A stretch of DNA of 64,000 nucleotides, taken from contig NZ_JBAJNS010000001.1 of assembly GCF_037911585.1 (NCBI RefSeq), forward strand, positions 562,001-626,000, read 5' to 3'. Source of the stretch: Streptomyces sp. GSL17-111 (GTDB taxonomy: Bacteria; Actinomycetota; Actinomycetes; Streptomycetales; Streptomycetaceae). A model generated the notes under the pieces. The model was not told where the DNA came from, searched no databases, and saw nothing but the letters and a program-made list of their open reading frames with translations. This document shows, piece by piece, positions 38,160 to 46,130 of this stretch. Within the stretch, counting starts at the first letter, position 1, and each line of letters opens with the position of its first letter. Position numbers and translations under genes: made by a program.

Positions 38160-39703
38160 CGGCAGATCTCCTGAACGGGGTCGACCGCGTCGGTGAAGCG
38201 GCACGGGCGGACGGCGGGCAGCACCAGCGCACCGCCCGCGGTGGTCACGGCGCGCCGGGAGGGGCGCAGCACGGTCGCGGTCACCGGGTTCTCGCGGGTG
38301 TGCGGGTTGCGGGCGTGGGCGGGGAAGTGGTGTCCGGCGATCTCCAGCCGCAGCCGGAAGCCGGGGGGCAGCCGCCGGGCCAGGTGCCCGAGCGGCACCG
38401 TGACGTCGGCGGGGCGGCCGGGCGGGTCGTGACGGCGGGTGACGCCGGTGGCCAGGTGGACGGCGGCCCCGGACGGCGCGAGGGCGATGAGCCGGGCGAC
38501 CCAGTCGGCACTCGGCGTGTCGGCGGTGACGCGCAGCCGGACGGCGGCCTCGCCCAGCAGGTCGAGGGGGCGGGGCAGCGGTGCGGCGAGCAGCACGCAG
38601 CGGTCCGCCGCGCCGTCCGGGCGGCGCGGCACGGTCAGGTCGTCGGAGCGGACGGGGTCGTGCGGGTCCGCCGTGAAGCGGCTCCCGCCGAGGACGCGGA
38701 GCCCACCGGGCCGACCGAAGCGCTGCACGAGCGGGCGCGGCCGCAGCCGGGCGGCGGGCCCGGCGGCCGGGAGCCACAGGGGTGCGCCGCCCAGCGCGAG
38801 CACGCCGCGCGGCTGCGGCTCCAGCCGGCCGTCGAGGGCGAGCCGGGCCCAGCGCGCGTACAGCGGGCCGAGGGCGACCCGGTGCGCCGGGTCGGCGTCC
38901 GGCCCCGGGGCGGCCGTCAGGCCGTGCGCCCAGGGGCCGAGGAGCAGCCGGGCGGGCGCACCCCGCCACCGCCCCCAGAGCGCCAACGTGTCGGCGAGGA
39001 AGGGGTCGTGGGTGCCTCCGACGGCGAGCAGCGGCACGGTCGCCCGCGCGGCGGCCCGGACGATCCGCCCGCGTCCCCGACCGCGCCACAGCTGCGGCCA
39101 GGACGGCAGCGGGCGGCCGAGGCGCTGCGGCAGGTCGGTGAGCGGCAGGTGGTCCAGCAGGTGCGGGTCCCGTGCCAGCGCCCGGGCGAGGGCGTCCGGA
39201 TCGCTGTCGGGCCGGTCGCCGTGCGCGAGCCACCAGCCGGCCCGGGACCACAGCCGTTCGGGCCCGGTCGGCTCCCGGGCGGTGTCGGCGGGGCCGAGGG
39301 CCGGAACGGCGGCGATGACGGCGTCGGGCCGGGCGTCGGGCGCGGCGTCGAGCGCCGGGGCCAGCGCGCTGTACGCGGCGTAGGAGGCCCCGGCGGCGAC
39401 GACGCGGCCGTCGCTCCAGGGGCGGGCACGCACCCAGCGCAGGGCGGCGGCCCCGTCGGCGCGCTCGTGGTGGTAGGGCCGCCACTCCCCCGCCGAGCCG
39501 TGGCGTCCCCGCACGTCCTGCGCCAGGGCGGCGAAGCCGCGCCGGGCCCAGGACGCCAGCTCGGCGTGGTGGAGCCGCCGGTCGTAGGGCGTGCGGATCA
39601 GGACGGTCGGGTGCGGTCCGGGCCCGGCGGGCAGGCACAGGCCGGTCGCGAGCGGTGTGCCGTCGGCGGCCGGCAGGTGCTCGGTGTGCACGCGTGCGGT
39701 CAC
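38156..39703 (-). CDS. CocE/NonD-family alpha/beta hydrolase, candidate peptide-processing enzyme
   Basis: 515 residues. X-Pro dipeptidyl peptidase (S15) fold: oxyanion and nucleophile blocks RGRHGSAGEW and GASYAAYSAL (serine), catalytic aspartate in GGTHDPF and histidine in LLGPWAHGL; C-terminal jelly-roll domain ends the protein. S15 members include peptidases and esterases. Locked between leader-binding protein and YcaO by four-base overlaps at both ends, it is the only hydrolase in the operon, so trimming of the leader or acidic C-terminus is the simplest role; that is inference. Confidence 0.85.
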   Translation of the reverse strand: MTARVHTEHLPAADGTPLATGLCLPAGPGPHPTVLIRTPYDRRLHHAELASWARRGFAALAQDVRGRHGSAGEWRPYHHERADGAAALRWVRARPWSDGRVVAAGASYAAYSALAPALDAAPDARPDAVIAAVPALGPADTAREPTGPERLWSRAGWWLAHGDRPDSDPDALARALARDPHLLDHLPLTDLPQRLGRPLPSWPQLWRGRGRGRIVRAAARATVPLLAVGGTHDPFLADTLALWGRWRGAPARLLLGPWAHGLTAAPGPDADPAHRVALGPLYARWARLALDGRLEPQPRGVLALGGAPLWLPAAGPAARLRPRPLVQRFGRPGGLRVLGGSRFTADPHDPVRSDDLTVPRRPDGAADRCVLLAAPLPRPLDLLGEAAVRLRVTADTPSADWVARLIALAPSGAAVHLATGVTRRHDPPGRPADVTVPLGHLARRLPPGFRLRLEIAGHHFPAHARNPHTRENPVTATVLRPSRRAVTTAGGALVLPAVRPCRFTDAVDPVQEICR

Positions 39704-40548
39704 CGCCGGGGCCTGACGGGCGGGGCGACGGGCGGCACGGGCAGGACGGCGTGCTGGGTCACCGTCAGGTCCCGAAGGTCGACCCGGCGCAGCCGACGGG
39801 TGACGGGCAGGGCGCCGGGCCGGGGGGCGGCGCCGGTGGCCCAGTGGGTCAGGTCGGCGGCGAGCAGAGCGGCGACGAAGGCGGCCGCCGCCGGGGTGAG
39901 GGTGACGGGCGCCCCGGCCGTGCGGTGGCCGGCCCAGTAGGCGGCGAGTTCGCGGTGGGCCGGGGTGGCGGCCAGGCGGCGGGACCGCACGTGGGCGGAG
40001 GAGACGTCACCCGGACCGCAGGCGAGCGGCTCGATCCACAGCTGGTGCCCCTCCCGGTGGCAGCGCAGCCACGCCGTGCCCCGTGCGGGCAGGTGGTCGG
40101 CGTCGTCCCACAGGCCGGGCGGCACGGGCCCGTCGAGGCACCAGACGACGGCGGCGGGCCGACCGGTGCCGAGCTCGGCGGGCGAGACCGTGCGGGGAGC
40201 GGCACCGGCGGCGGCGAGGGAGGCGGCGAGCGGGCCGGTGAGCGCGGGAGCGCCCAACAGCCTCACGTCGCGGCGGTGTCGGGGCCACGGCGGCGGATCG
40301 TCGTTCTCGTTGTCGCTCTCGGCGAGGTACCCGGCGTCGGCGAAGGCGGCGACAAGACGGTCGAGCGCGTCGGCGTCGGCGGCGGCGGGGGCGGTGGCGG
40401 CGCGGCCGGAGAGACGGTCCAGCAGGCGGTCCTGGTCCGCCTCCCCGGTGCTGATGCGCAGGAACTCACCGTCCGCGGTGCGCAGGGCCGGCCCACCGCC
40501 GGGAACGGCGACGACCTCCACTCCGGGGGCGAGCCGGCTGCTGGTCAT
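39700..40548 (-). CDS. TOMM precursor leader peptide-binding protein (E1-like, truncated)
   Basis: 282 residues. Residues 1-90 look like a PqqD-type RiPP recognition element (EFLRISTGEADQDRLLDRLSG, then LVAAFADAGYLAE); residues 95-250 resemble a minimal, catalytically empty ThiF/E1 fold (VRLLGAPALTGPLAASLAAAG, later WLRCHREGHQLWIEPLACG). No CxxC zinc pairs are present. Such C-proteins bring the precursor to YcaO. First enzyme gene after the precursor. Confidence 0.75.
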   Translation of the reverse strand: MTSSRLAPGVEVVAVPGGGPALRTADGEFLRISTGEADQDRLLDRLSGRAATAPAAADADALDRLVAAFADAGYLAESDNENDDPPPWPRHRRDVRLLGAPALTGPLAASLAAAGAAPRTVSPAELGTGRPAAVVWCLDGPVPPGLWDDADHLPARGTAWLRCHREGHQLWIEPLACGPGDVSSAHVRSRRLAATPAHRELAAYWAGHRTAGAPVTLTPAAAAFVAALLAADLTHWATGAAPRPGALPVTRRLRRVDLRDLTVTQHAVLPVPPVAPPVRPRR

Positions 40549-40575
40549 GAGAGGGGCTCCTTCGGTGCGGTCGGG

Positions 40576-40605
40576 GGCGGGCCCGGCCCGGAGGCCGGGC
40601 CCGCC
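40576..40605 (-). terminator. Attenuator-like hairpin between precursor and enzyme genes
   Basis: Perfect 13-bp GC stem (40576-40588 with 40593-40605) and a 4-base loop, 11 bases past the precursor stop. There is no T-run, so partial readthrough is expected; this would give more precursor than enzyme. Confidence 0.75.
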
Positions 40606-40615
40606 GGGTGGGGTC

Positions 40616-40729
40616 TTACTCCTCGTTGTCGTCGAAGGGGTTCTCGACGAGCGCGTTGGAGTGGCTGGCCGAGGCGTGGGCCAGCTGGCCCGGGTCGGCG
40701 ATGGGGGCGAAGACCTTCTCCTGCTCCAT
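40616..40729 (-). CDS. RiPP precursor peptide, 37 residues
   Basis: Small gene with an ideal AGGAGG five bases before ATG. Residues 1-17 are a possible leader with K5-V-F-A-P; residues 18-24 read HASASHS, alternating serines (20, 22, 24) with histidines (18, 23); residues 30-37 read NPFDDNEE, a strongly acidic tail. No Cys or Thr. First gene of a tightly packed TOMM operon and preceded by a Zur-like box. The core boundaries are not determinable from one sequence. I do not recognise a described family. Confidence 0.85.
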   Translation of the reverse strand: MEQEKVFAPIADPGQLAHASASHSNALVENPFDDNEE

Positions 40730-40757
40730 GAATTCCTCCTGGAGTTGAGGTGGTTGA

Positions 40758-40777
40758 CGTCACCCGATCGGGTGACG
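40758..40777. promoter_or_regulatory. Perfect 20-bp palindrome in the RiPP promoter/leader
   Basis: CGTCACCCGATCGGGTGACG reads the same on both strands with no spacer. It sits between the Zur-like box and the ribosome binding site of the precursor gene, so it could be an operator for a second regulator or a hairpin in the 5' untranslated RNA. Confidence 0.7.
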
Positions 40778-40792
40778 CAGGAAAAGACTAAG

Positions 40793-40807
40793 TGAAAACG
40801 ATTGTCA
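40793..40807. promoter_or_regulatory. Zur-like box of the RiPP operon
   Basis: TGAAAACGATTGTCA: a 7-1-7 inverted repeat (5 of 7 positions paired) of the Fur-superfamily TGAnAAnnATTnTCA type, as I remember actinobacterial Zur boxes. It overlaps the last codons of the importer ATPase gene and lies 64 bases upstream of the precursor ATG. Confidence 0.65.
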
Positions 40808-41614
40808 TGTGCCAGTCGTAAGAGGGTGATCCGGGTAACACACCGGCCATCCGCCGTGCGGGTCCTCCCCCACGCGTCCGGCCACGTCGAGCACCTCGGC
40901 CAGGAACGCGGGCGTGACGACCTCCTTCGGTGCCCCGTCCGCGACGATCCGGCCGTCCCGCAGCGCGACGACGCGCTCGGCGAACCGGGCGGCGTGGCCC
41001 AGGTCGTGCAGCACCATCACCACCGTCATCCCCCGCTCGGCCCGCAACCGCACCACCGTCTGGAGGACCTCCAGTTGATGGCGCAGGTCCAGGTACGTCG
41101 TGGGCTCGTCCAGCAGCAGGACGCGGGTGTCCTGGGCGAGCGCCATGGCGAGCCGGACGCGTTGCCGCTCGCCGCCGGAGAGCGCGTCCACCGGGCGGTC
41201 CGCCCAGGACGCGACGCCGGTGTCGGCCAGCGCCCGGCGCACGGCGGCGTCCTCCCCGTCCCGCAGCATGCCGAGCGGGCCGCGCTGGGCGTACCGGCCC
41301 TGGCGCACCAACTGCCGCACGGTCATCCCCGGTACGGCGGGCGCGGACTGGTGGAGCAGGGCCACCCGGCGGGCGGCGGCCCGGCGGCCCAGGCGCGCCA
41401 GGTCGTCGTCGCCGAGGAGCACCCGGCCCCGGTCCGGTTTCAGCAGGCCCGCGACGAGCCGCAACAGGGTGGACTTGCCACAGCCGTTGAGCCCGACGAG
41501 CGCGGTCAGTTCACCGGGCGGCACGCGCAGGTCGACGTCGCGGAGCACGGGACGCCCCGGGTAGCCGAAGCCGGCACCCTCCACGCTGATGCCGGGCGGT
41601 TCGGTCAGGTCCAT
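40805..41614 (-). CDS. FecE/BtuD-type ATPase of a metallophore importer
   Basis: 269 residues. Walker A GLNGCGKST, signature LSGGERQRVRLAMAL, Walker B VLLLDEPTTYLDL and H-loop VLHDLGHA, the arrangement of siderophore/B12 importer ATPases. ATG at 41614 has GAGGA about eight bases upstream. Starts 23 bases after the second permease gene. Confidence 0.92.
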   Translation of the reverse strand: MDLTEPPGISVEGAGFGYPGRPVLRDVDLRVPPGELTALVGLNGCGKSTLLRLVAGLLKPDRGRVLLGDDDLARLGRRAAARRVALLHQSAPAVPGMTVRQLVRQGRYAQRGPLGMLRDGEDAAVRRALADTGVASWADRPVDALSGGERQRVRLAMALAQDTRVLLLDEPTTYLDLRHQLEVLQTVVRLRAERGMTVVMVLHDLGHAARFAERVVALRDGRIVADGAPKEVVTPAFLAEVLDVAGRVGEDPHGGWPVCYPDHPLTTGT

Positions 41615-41637
41615 CGTCCACTTCCTCGAAGACGGCT

Positions 41638-42699
41638 TCAGAACGTACGGTCCGGGGCGCGGCGCACCACCACGAGCAGCAGCCCGGCCCCGAGGCAGGT
41701 GGTGAGCGCGCCGACGGGCAGCGTCAGCCGGTCGGCGTCCAGCCAGGTGGCCAGGTGCCGGGAAAGCACCTGGGCCAGCGCGTCGGCCCCGCACACCACG
41801 ACGGCACCGGTCAGCGCGGCGCCGGGCAGGGCGTACCGCAGGTCGGCGCCGAAGAGCGCGACGGCCAGGTGCGGCACCAGCAGGCCGACGAAGCCGAGCG
41901 CGCCGACGGACGAGACGGCTCCCGCCGTCAGCGCGACGGCGCACAGCAGGGCGAGCGCCCGGGCCCGTCCGGTGGCGAGTCCGGCCGCGGCGGCCGGTTC
42001 GTCGCCGAGCCGCAGCAGCGTCAGCGGGCCCGCCAGCAGCCAGACGGCCGCCGCCCAGACCAGCAGCCAGGGCCACAGCAGGTGCCAGTGCGCCCACACC
42101 CGGCCCTCGGTGCTGCCGACGAGCCACTGCACCACGCTGCCCAACTCGCCCGGCGCGACGAGCAGGACCATCGCGGTGAGCCCGCCGAGAACCGCCGAGA
42201 CGAGGACGCCGTGCACGGCGGTGCCCGCCGGGTCGCCCCGGTCCCGCCCGGCCAGCAGCCACAGCAGTCCCGCGCCGGTGAACCCGCCGACGGTCGCGGC
42301 GGCGCAGACGGCGGCCGGCGACTCCCAGCCCGCGAAGCCGAGCCCGGTCGCGGTCACCGCCCCGAGCACCGCGCCCGGGGTGACGCCGGTGACCTCCGGC
42401 CCGGCGAGCGGATTGCGCAGCGCCGACTGGAGCACCAGGCCGGCCAGCCCCAGCGCGGCGCCCGCGCCCAGCGCCACGAGCAGGCGGGGCAGGCGCAGGT
42501 TCAGCACGATGTGCCGCGCGGTCGGGTCGCCCCCGCCGGTCAGCACGTCCAGCACCGTGGCGGTGTCCAACGACCGCCCGGCCAGCAGGTCGGCGGCGGC
42601 CACCAGCACGGCCAGGGCGGCGAGCGCGCCCAGTCGCCGGGCGGCGCGGGGCCGCACGCGTCCGGCGCCCGGCGCCACGGCGGCGCTGCGGGCCCTCAC
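41638..42699 (-). CDS. FecCD-family permease of a metallophore importer (second)
   Basis: 353 residues with about ten membrane spans. LRLPRLLVALGAGAALGLAGLVLQSALRNPLAGPEVTGV is the FecCD N-terminal signature, and GALGFVGLLVPHLAVALFG the C-terminal one that contacts the ATPase. GTG start overlaps the first permease stop (GTGA). Confidence 0.92.
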   Translation of the reverse strand: MRARSAAVAPGAGRVRPRAARRLGALAALAVLVAAADLLAGRSLDTATVLDVLTGGGDPTARHIVLNLRLPRLLVALGAGAALGLAGLVLQSALRNPLAGPEVTGVTPGAVLGAVTATGLGFAGWESPAAVCAAATVGGFTGAGLLWLLAGRDRGDPAGTAVHGVLVSAVLGGLTAMVLLVAPGELGSVVQWLVGSTEGRVWAHWHLLWPWLLVWAAAVWLLAGPLTLLRLGDEPAAAAGLATGRARALALLCAVALTAGAVSSVGALGFVGLLVPHLAVALFGADLRYALPGAALTGAVVVCGADALAQVLSRHLATWLDADRLTLPVGALTTCLGAGLLLVVVRRAPDRTF

Positions 42700-43706
42700 G
42701 CCGCCACCGCCCGCCGCCGGGCCCCGGTGCGGAGCAGGGCGACACCGGCGGGCACGCCGAGCAGTGCCGTCCAGGCCCCGACCGGCGTCTCGACGGGAGC
42801 CAGCGCGAGGCGGGCCGGAACGTCGGCGAGCGCCACCACGCAGGCTCCCCACCCCGCCGACCAGGGCAGCCAGTGGACGGGACCGGCGTGCGGCCGCAGC
42901 CGCCGGGCCAGTTGGGGGGCCAGGAAGCCCACCCACGCCACCGGCCCGCAGACGGCGACCACCGGGGCGATCAGCACGACGGAGACGGCCAGCGCGGCGA
43001 GCCGGGCCCGCCGCACGCGCACGCCCAGGGCCTCGGCGTCGTCGTCCCCGAGCCGCAGGACGGACAGGACGGGCGCGCACAGGACCAGCGCGGGCAGGGC
43101 CGCGAGCAGCCACGGCCACAGGCCGGTGACGTCGTCCCAGGTGCGGGCCGAGAGGGAGCCGAGGAGGTAGCGGTAGATGAGCTGGAGGTCGAGCTGGTCG
43201 GCCATCACCATGAGGACCAGCAGCGCCGCCTGGAGCGCGGCCGACACGGCGGCGCCGGTGAGCAGGACGGCGGACGGGCTCCGGCCGAAGCCGGCGGCCA
43301 GCAGGGTGAGGACCCCACCGAGCGCCGCTCCGCCGAGCGCGAGCAGCGGCTCGACGACGGCGGGCAGCGAGACGGCCAGCACGAGCGGCGCCGCGACACC
43401 GAGCGCGGCGCCGGAGGAGACGCCCAGCATCTCCGGCACGGCCAGCTGGTTGCGCAGGGCCTCCTGGAGGACGAGTCCGGCGGCGCCCAGGCAGGCACCG
43501 GCGACGAGCCCCAGCACCAGGCGGGGCAGCCGGAGTTCGCCGACGACGACGCCGGTCAGGCCGTCGTGCTCGCCGCCGGGCAGCACGCCGCGCAGGGCTC
43601 CGGGCAGCCCGGCCGGGGCGACGACGGGGGTGCCCAGGCAGAGCGCGGCGAGCGCGGCGGCGAGCAGCAGCGCGGCCAGGACCAGGACTTGGCGGCGGCC
43701 GGTCAC
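42696..43706 (-). CDS. FecCD-family permease of a metallophore importer (first)
   Basis: 336 residues. ELRLPRLVLGLVAGACLG followed by LQEALRNQLAVPEMLGVSSGA, and PVAWVGFLAPQLARRLRP, mark the FecCD family. GTG start at 43706 overlaps the binding-protein stop (GTGA); upstream frame extension is rejected. Forms a heterodimer with the other permease. Confidence 0.92.
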   Translation of the reverse strand: MTGRRQVLVLAALLLAAALAALCLGTPVVAPAGLPGALRGVLPGGEHDGLTGVVVGELRLPRLVLGLVAGACLGAAGLVLQEALRNQLAVPEMLGVSSGAALGVAAPLVLAVSLPAVVEPLLALGGAALGGVLTLLAAGFGRSPSAVLLTGAAVSAALQAALLVLMVMADQLDLQLIYRYLLGSLSARTWDDVTGLWPWLLAALPALVLCAPVLSVLRLGDDDAEALGVRVRRARLAALAVSVVLIAPVVAVCGPVAWVGFLAPQLARRLRPHAGPVHWLPWSAGWGACVVALADVPARLALAPVETPVGAWTALLGVPAGVALLRTGARRRAVAA

Positions 43707-44704
43707 CGCAGCGCGGCCGTCGCCTCGTCCAGGACGATGCCGAGGGAGCGGGTGCCGCGGCCCTTGGCCCACACCTCGGGGTCGACCTCGTGCACGTCAC
43801 CGTTGCGCACGGCCGGGATCTGCCCCCACAGGGGGTTGTCGGCGAGCTTCTCGGAGAGCTTGCCGCTGTCGTCGCCGAAGGACATCGTCTCGACGAACAG
43901 CACGTCGACGTCCTTGGCGAGGATCTCCTCCAGGCTGTAGCTGCCCTCGACGCCCCGGGAGGCGAAGGGGTAGTCGGCGAGCTTCGGGAAGAGCCCGGCG
44001 GCCACGTCGGTGCCGGGGGTGGCGACACCGAAGTTCTCGTCGCTGCCGTAGATGATGAGGGCCGTGTGCTCACTCGGCTCGGCCTCGGCCTCGGCCAGCG
44101 CGGTGCGGAAGGTCCGTTCGGCCTTCTCGCCCTGCTCGGTGCGGCCGGTGAGGGCGGCGAGGTCGCGCAGGTAGCCGACGCTGTCCTGCCACTTCTCCGG
44201 CTGCACGGGCCAGAACGTGGTGGCGCCCTCCAGCGCGGGGGCGAGCTTGCCGTGGGTGTCCTCCAGCCCGATGACGAGGTCGGGCTCGTGGGAGAGGATC
44301 GCCTCCACCTCGGGGGCGAGGAAGCCGCCGGGGACGACGGGGATCTCGGCGGCCCGCCGCTCACCGAGGACGTCGGGGTGCGCGAGCAGCGCGCTGTTCG
44401 TGGCGACGGGCTCCATGCCGAGTTCGACGAGCATGTCGTCGCACAGGGCGACGAGGCACACGACGCGGCGCGGCGGGGCGTCGGTGGCGACCGTGACGCC
44501 CCGGGCGTCGGTGATCTCGCGGGCCGCCTTGATGGGTTCGACGGTGACGTCCGTGGTGGCGCGGTCGCCGTTCGCGGAGTCCGGGCGTCCTTCGTCACCG
44601 GTTGAGGTGCCGTCGGACGTGCCGCACCCGGCGAGGAGCGCGGTGAGGGTGACGGCGGCGGCTATCAGCCTCCGTCGGCCGGTGCGGATCGATGAGCGCG
44701 ACAT
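43703..44704 (-). CDS. FecB-type metallophore-binding lipoprotein
   Basis: 333 residues. Lipoprotein signal with lipobox LLAGC (Cys27). The mature part is a cluster A-II/TroA-like FecB fold: RRVVCLVALCDDMLVELGM near residue 80, LSHEPDLVIGLED in the first lobe, VDVLFVETMSFGDD and GTRSLGIVLDEA in the second. A Cys pair LVALCDD is unusual in the substrate cleft. First gene of the importer operon; its promoter region holds the second Zur-like box. Confidence 0.92.
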   Translation of the reverse strand: MSRSSIRTGRRRLIAAAVTLTALLAGCGTSDGTSTGDEGRPDSANGDRATTDVTVEPIKAAREITDARGVTVATDAPPRRVVCLVALCDDMLVELGMEPVATNSALLAHPDVLGERRAAEIPVVPGGFLAPEVEAILSHEPDLVIGLEDTHGKLAPALEGATTFWPVQPEKWQDSVGYLRDLAALTGRTEQGEKAERTFRTALAEAEAEPSEHTALIIYGSDENFGVATPGTDVAAGLFPKLADYPFASRGVEGSYSLEEILAKDVDVLFVETMSFGDDSGKLSEKLADNPLWGQIPAVRNGDVHEVDPEVWAKGRGTRSLGIVLDEATAALR

Positions 44705-44844
44705 GAGGCGTCGTCCGTTCTGCTGGTGCCGTTGGTCTTCTTCGACGCGCCCGGGGGCGCCGGGCGCTTGCACGGGGGGGGGTGAGGGAGCGTGCGGGCA
44801 CCACCCGCGCTGTCGGGGGCGGTCCGCGCAGCGCAGGATACACA

Positions 44845-44859
44845 TGATAATCATTTCCA
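44845..44859. promoter_or_regulatory. Zur-like box between the importer and propeller genes
   Basis: TGATAATCATTTCCA, again a 7-1-7 repeat with 5 of 7 pairs and close to TGATAATCATTTTCA. It lies in the divergent region, 38 bases upstream of the plus-strand gene. The same region has a run of nine G at 44774-44782 (C on the importer sense strand). Confidence 0.68.
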
Positions 44860-44897
44860 GTCACCCTCATGCCGCACCCGACCGCCGGAGGACGCCC

Positions 44898-46130
44898 GTG
44901 CCCACCACCGAGACCCTGCTGCTCGTCGCCGACCATGTCGCCGGGCGTATCGGCCTGTTGGACCTCTCAGACGGTGCGGACGGCACCGAGATCGCCGCCG
45001 TGGAGGGTCGGCACGTCAGCGAGCACGCGGGCTTCCTGCGGCTGCCGGGCGACCGGGTGGCGTGCGTCGACGACCTCGCGGGCGCCCTCCTCGTCCTCGA
45101 CCCGTTCGGCGCGGCGGGCGGGGAGCCGCTGGAGAGCGCGGCGATACCCGTCGCCACGCCCGCCGAGCACCTCGCGGCCGACCCGTCCGGCCGCCACCTC
45201 GCCGTCACCACGGGACTCGGCCACGCCGAGGAGCCCTGGAGCGACCTGCTCACCGCCGTCGACCTGGACACCGGGCGCGCGAACCGCACCCGCGTCCGCG
45301 TGGACGAGCCCGGGGTGACGCTGACCGGCGGCCCGGACCCGCACCTCGTCCTGCGGCAGCGGGCGCCGGGCGGCTTCGCCCTCCTCCGGCACTCCCGGCT
45401 CCTCGCGGCGGGCCCCGGCTGCCCCACCGTCGAGCCGGACGCCGCCCTCCGGCTGCCGGACGACGGGCACGGCGACGCCTACGACCCCGCGTCCGGCCGG
45501 GTGTTCACGGCCACCGGGGAGGGCGTCCACCGCGCCCGGCTCGACGACGGCGCCCTCGTCGCCGAGGACCCGCTGCCCTGGGGCGGCGCGGGACGGGGCT
45601 GGTTCCTGCGGCTGGACGCGCCGCACCGGCTGCTGTGGTCGTGCCTGCGCGGCGGGCCCGCCGACCCGACCCGCTGGCCGGAGTGGACGAACACCGCCTG
45701 GTGCCACGACCTCGACACGGGACTGACCGCGCACACCGACCTCGGCCCGGGGCTCGTCTTCCGCATGGCTCTCGCCCGGGACCACGCGGCCTTCACCCGC
45801 ATCCACCCGGACGGCGACGAACTCCTGCTGCTCGCGCGCGGGGGCGGGCGGCCGTCGGTCTCCGCCCGGTTCCCCCTGCCGGCCATGGACGGCGCGCCGC
45901 GCCGTGGCGGCACACCGTGGGACGGCGTGCAGCGCCGGGCCGTGGCGGCCTCCCCCGGCGCCGACCGGGTGGCCGTCAGCCGGGGCGGACACGGGGAGAT
46001 CCAGCTGTTCGACGCGGCCGACGGCAGGGCGACGGGCGTGCTGCACACGCCCACACCGCTGGACGAAGGCGGCCGCCTGGCCCTGCTGCACGCGGGGGAC
46101 CGGGCCGAGTTGGATGCCGTCGGACGCTGA
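44898..46130 (+). CDS. Beta-propeller-like protein linked to the metallophore locus
   Basis: 410 residues, no known family. Repeated strand pattern with LLLVADHVAGRIGLLDL, ACVDDLAGALLVLDPF, AADPSGRHLAVTTGLG and AASPGADRVAVSRGGHGEIQLFD is like WD40/lactonase propellers. No signal peptide, so cytosolic. GTG start follows GGAGG by seven bases. Divergent from the importer with a Zur-like box between them; a part in intracellular handling or release of the metal complex is possible but unproven. Confidence 0.72.
   Translation: MPTTETLLLVADHVAGRIGLLDLSDGADGTEIAAVEGRHVSEHAGFLRLPGDRVACVDDLAGALLVLDPFGAAGGEPLESAAIPVATPAEHLAADPSGRHLAVTTGLGHAEEPWSDLLTAVDLDTGRANRTRVRVDEPGVTLTGGPDPHLVLRQRAPGGFALLRHSRLLAAGPGCPTVEPDAALRLPDDGHGDAYDPASGRVFTATGEGVHRARLDDGALVAEDPLPWGGAGRGWFLRLDAPHRLLWSCLRGGPADPTRWPEWTNTAWCHDLDTGLTAHTDLGPGLVFRMALARDHAAFTRIHPDGDELLLLARGGGRPSVSARFPLPAMDGAPRRGGTPWDGVQRRAVAASPGADRVAVSRGGHGEIQLFDAADGRATGVLHTPTPLDEGGRLALLHAGDRAELDAVGR

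Noticed and set aside
40805..44704. Reading the FecBCDE importer as an iron-siderophore system
   Set aside because: No DtxR-type iron box is present; the nearby boxes are of Fur/Zur type. Iron is not excluded, but it is not what the control sites suggest.
44774..44782. Run of nine G in the importer leader as a phase-variation tract
   Set aside because: It is non-coding and short for this GC content; no evidence that its length matters.
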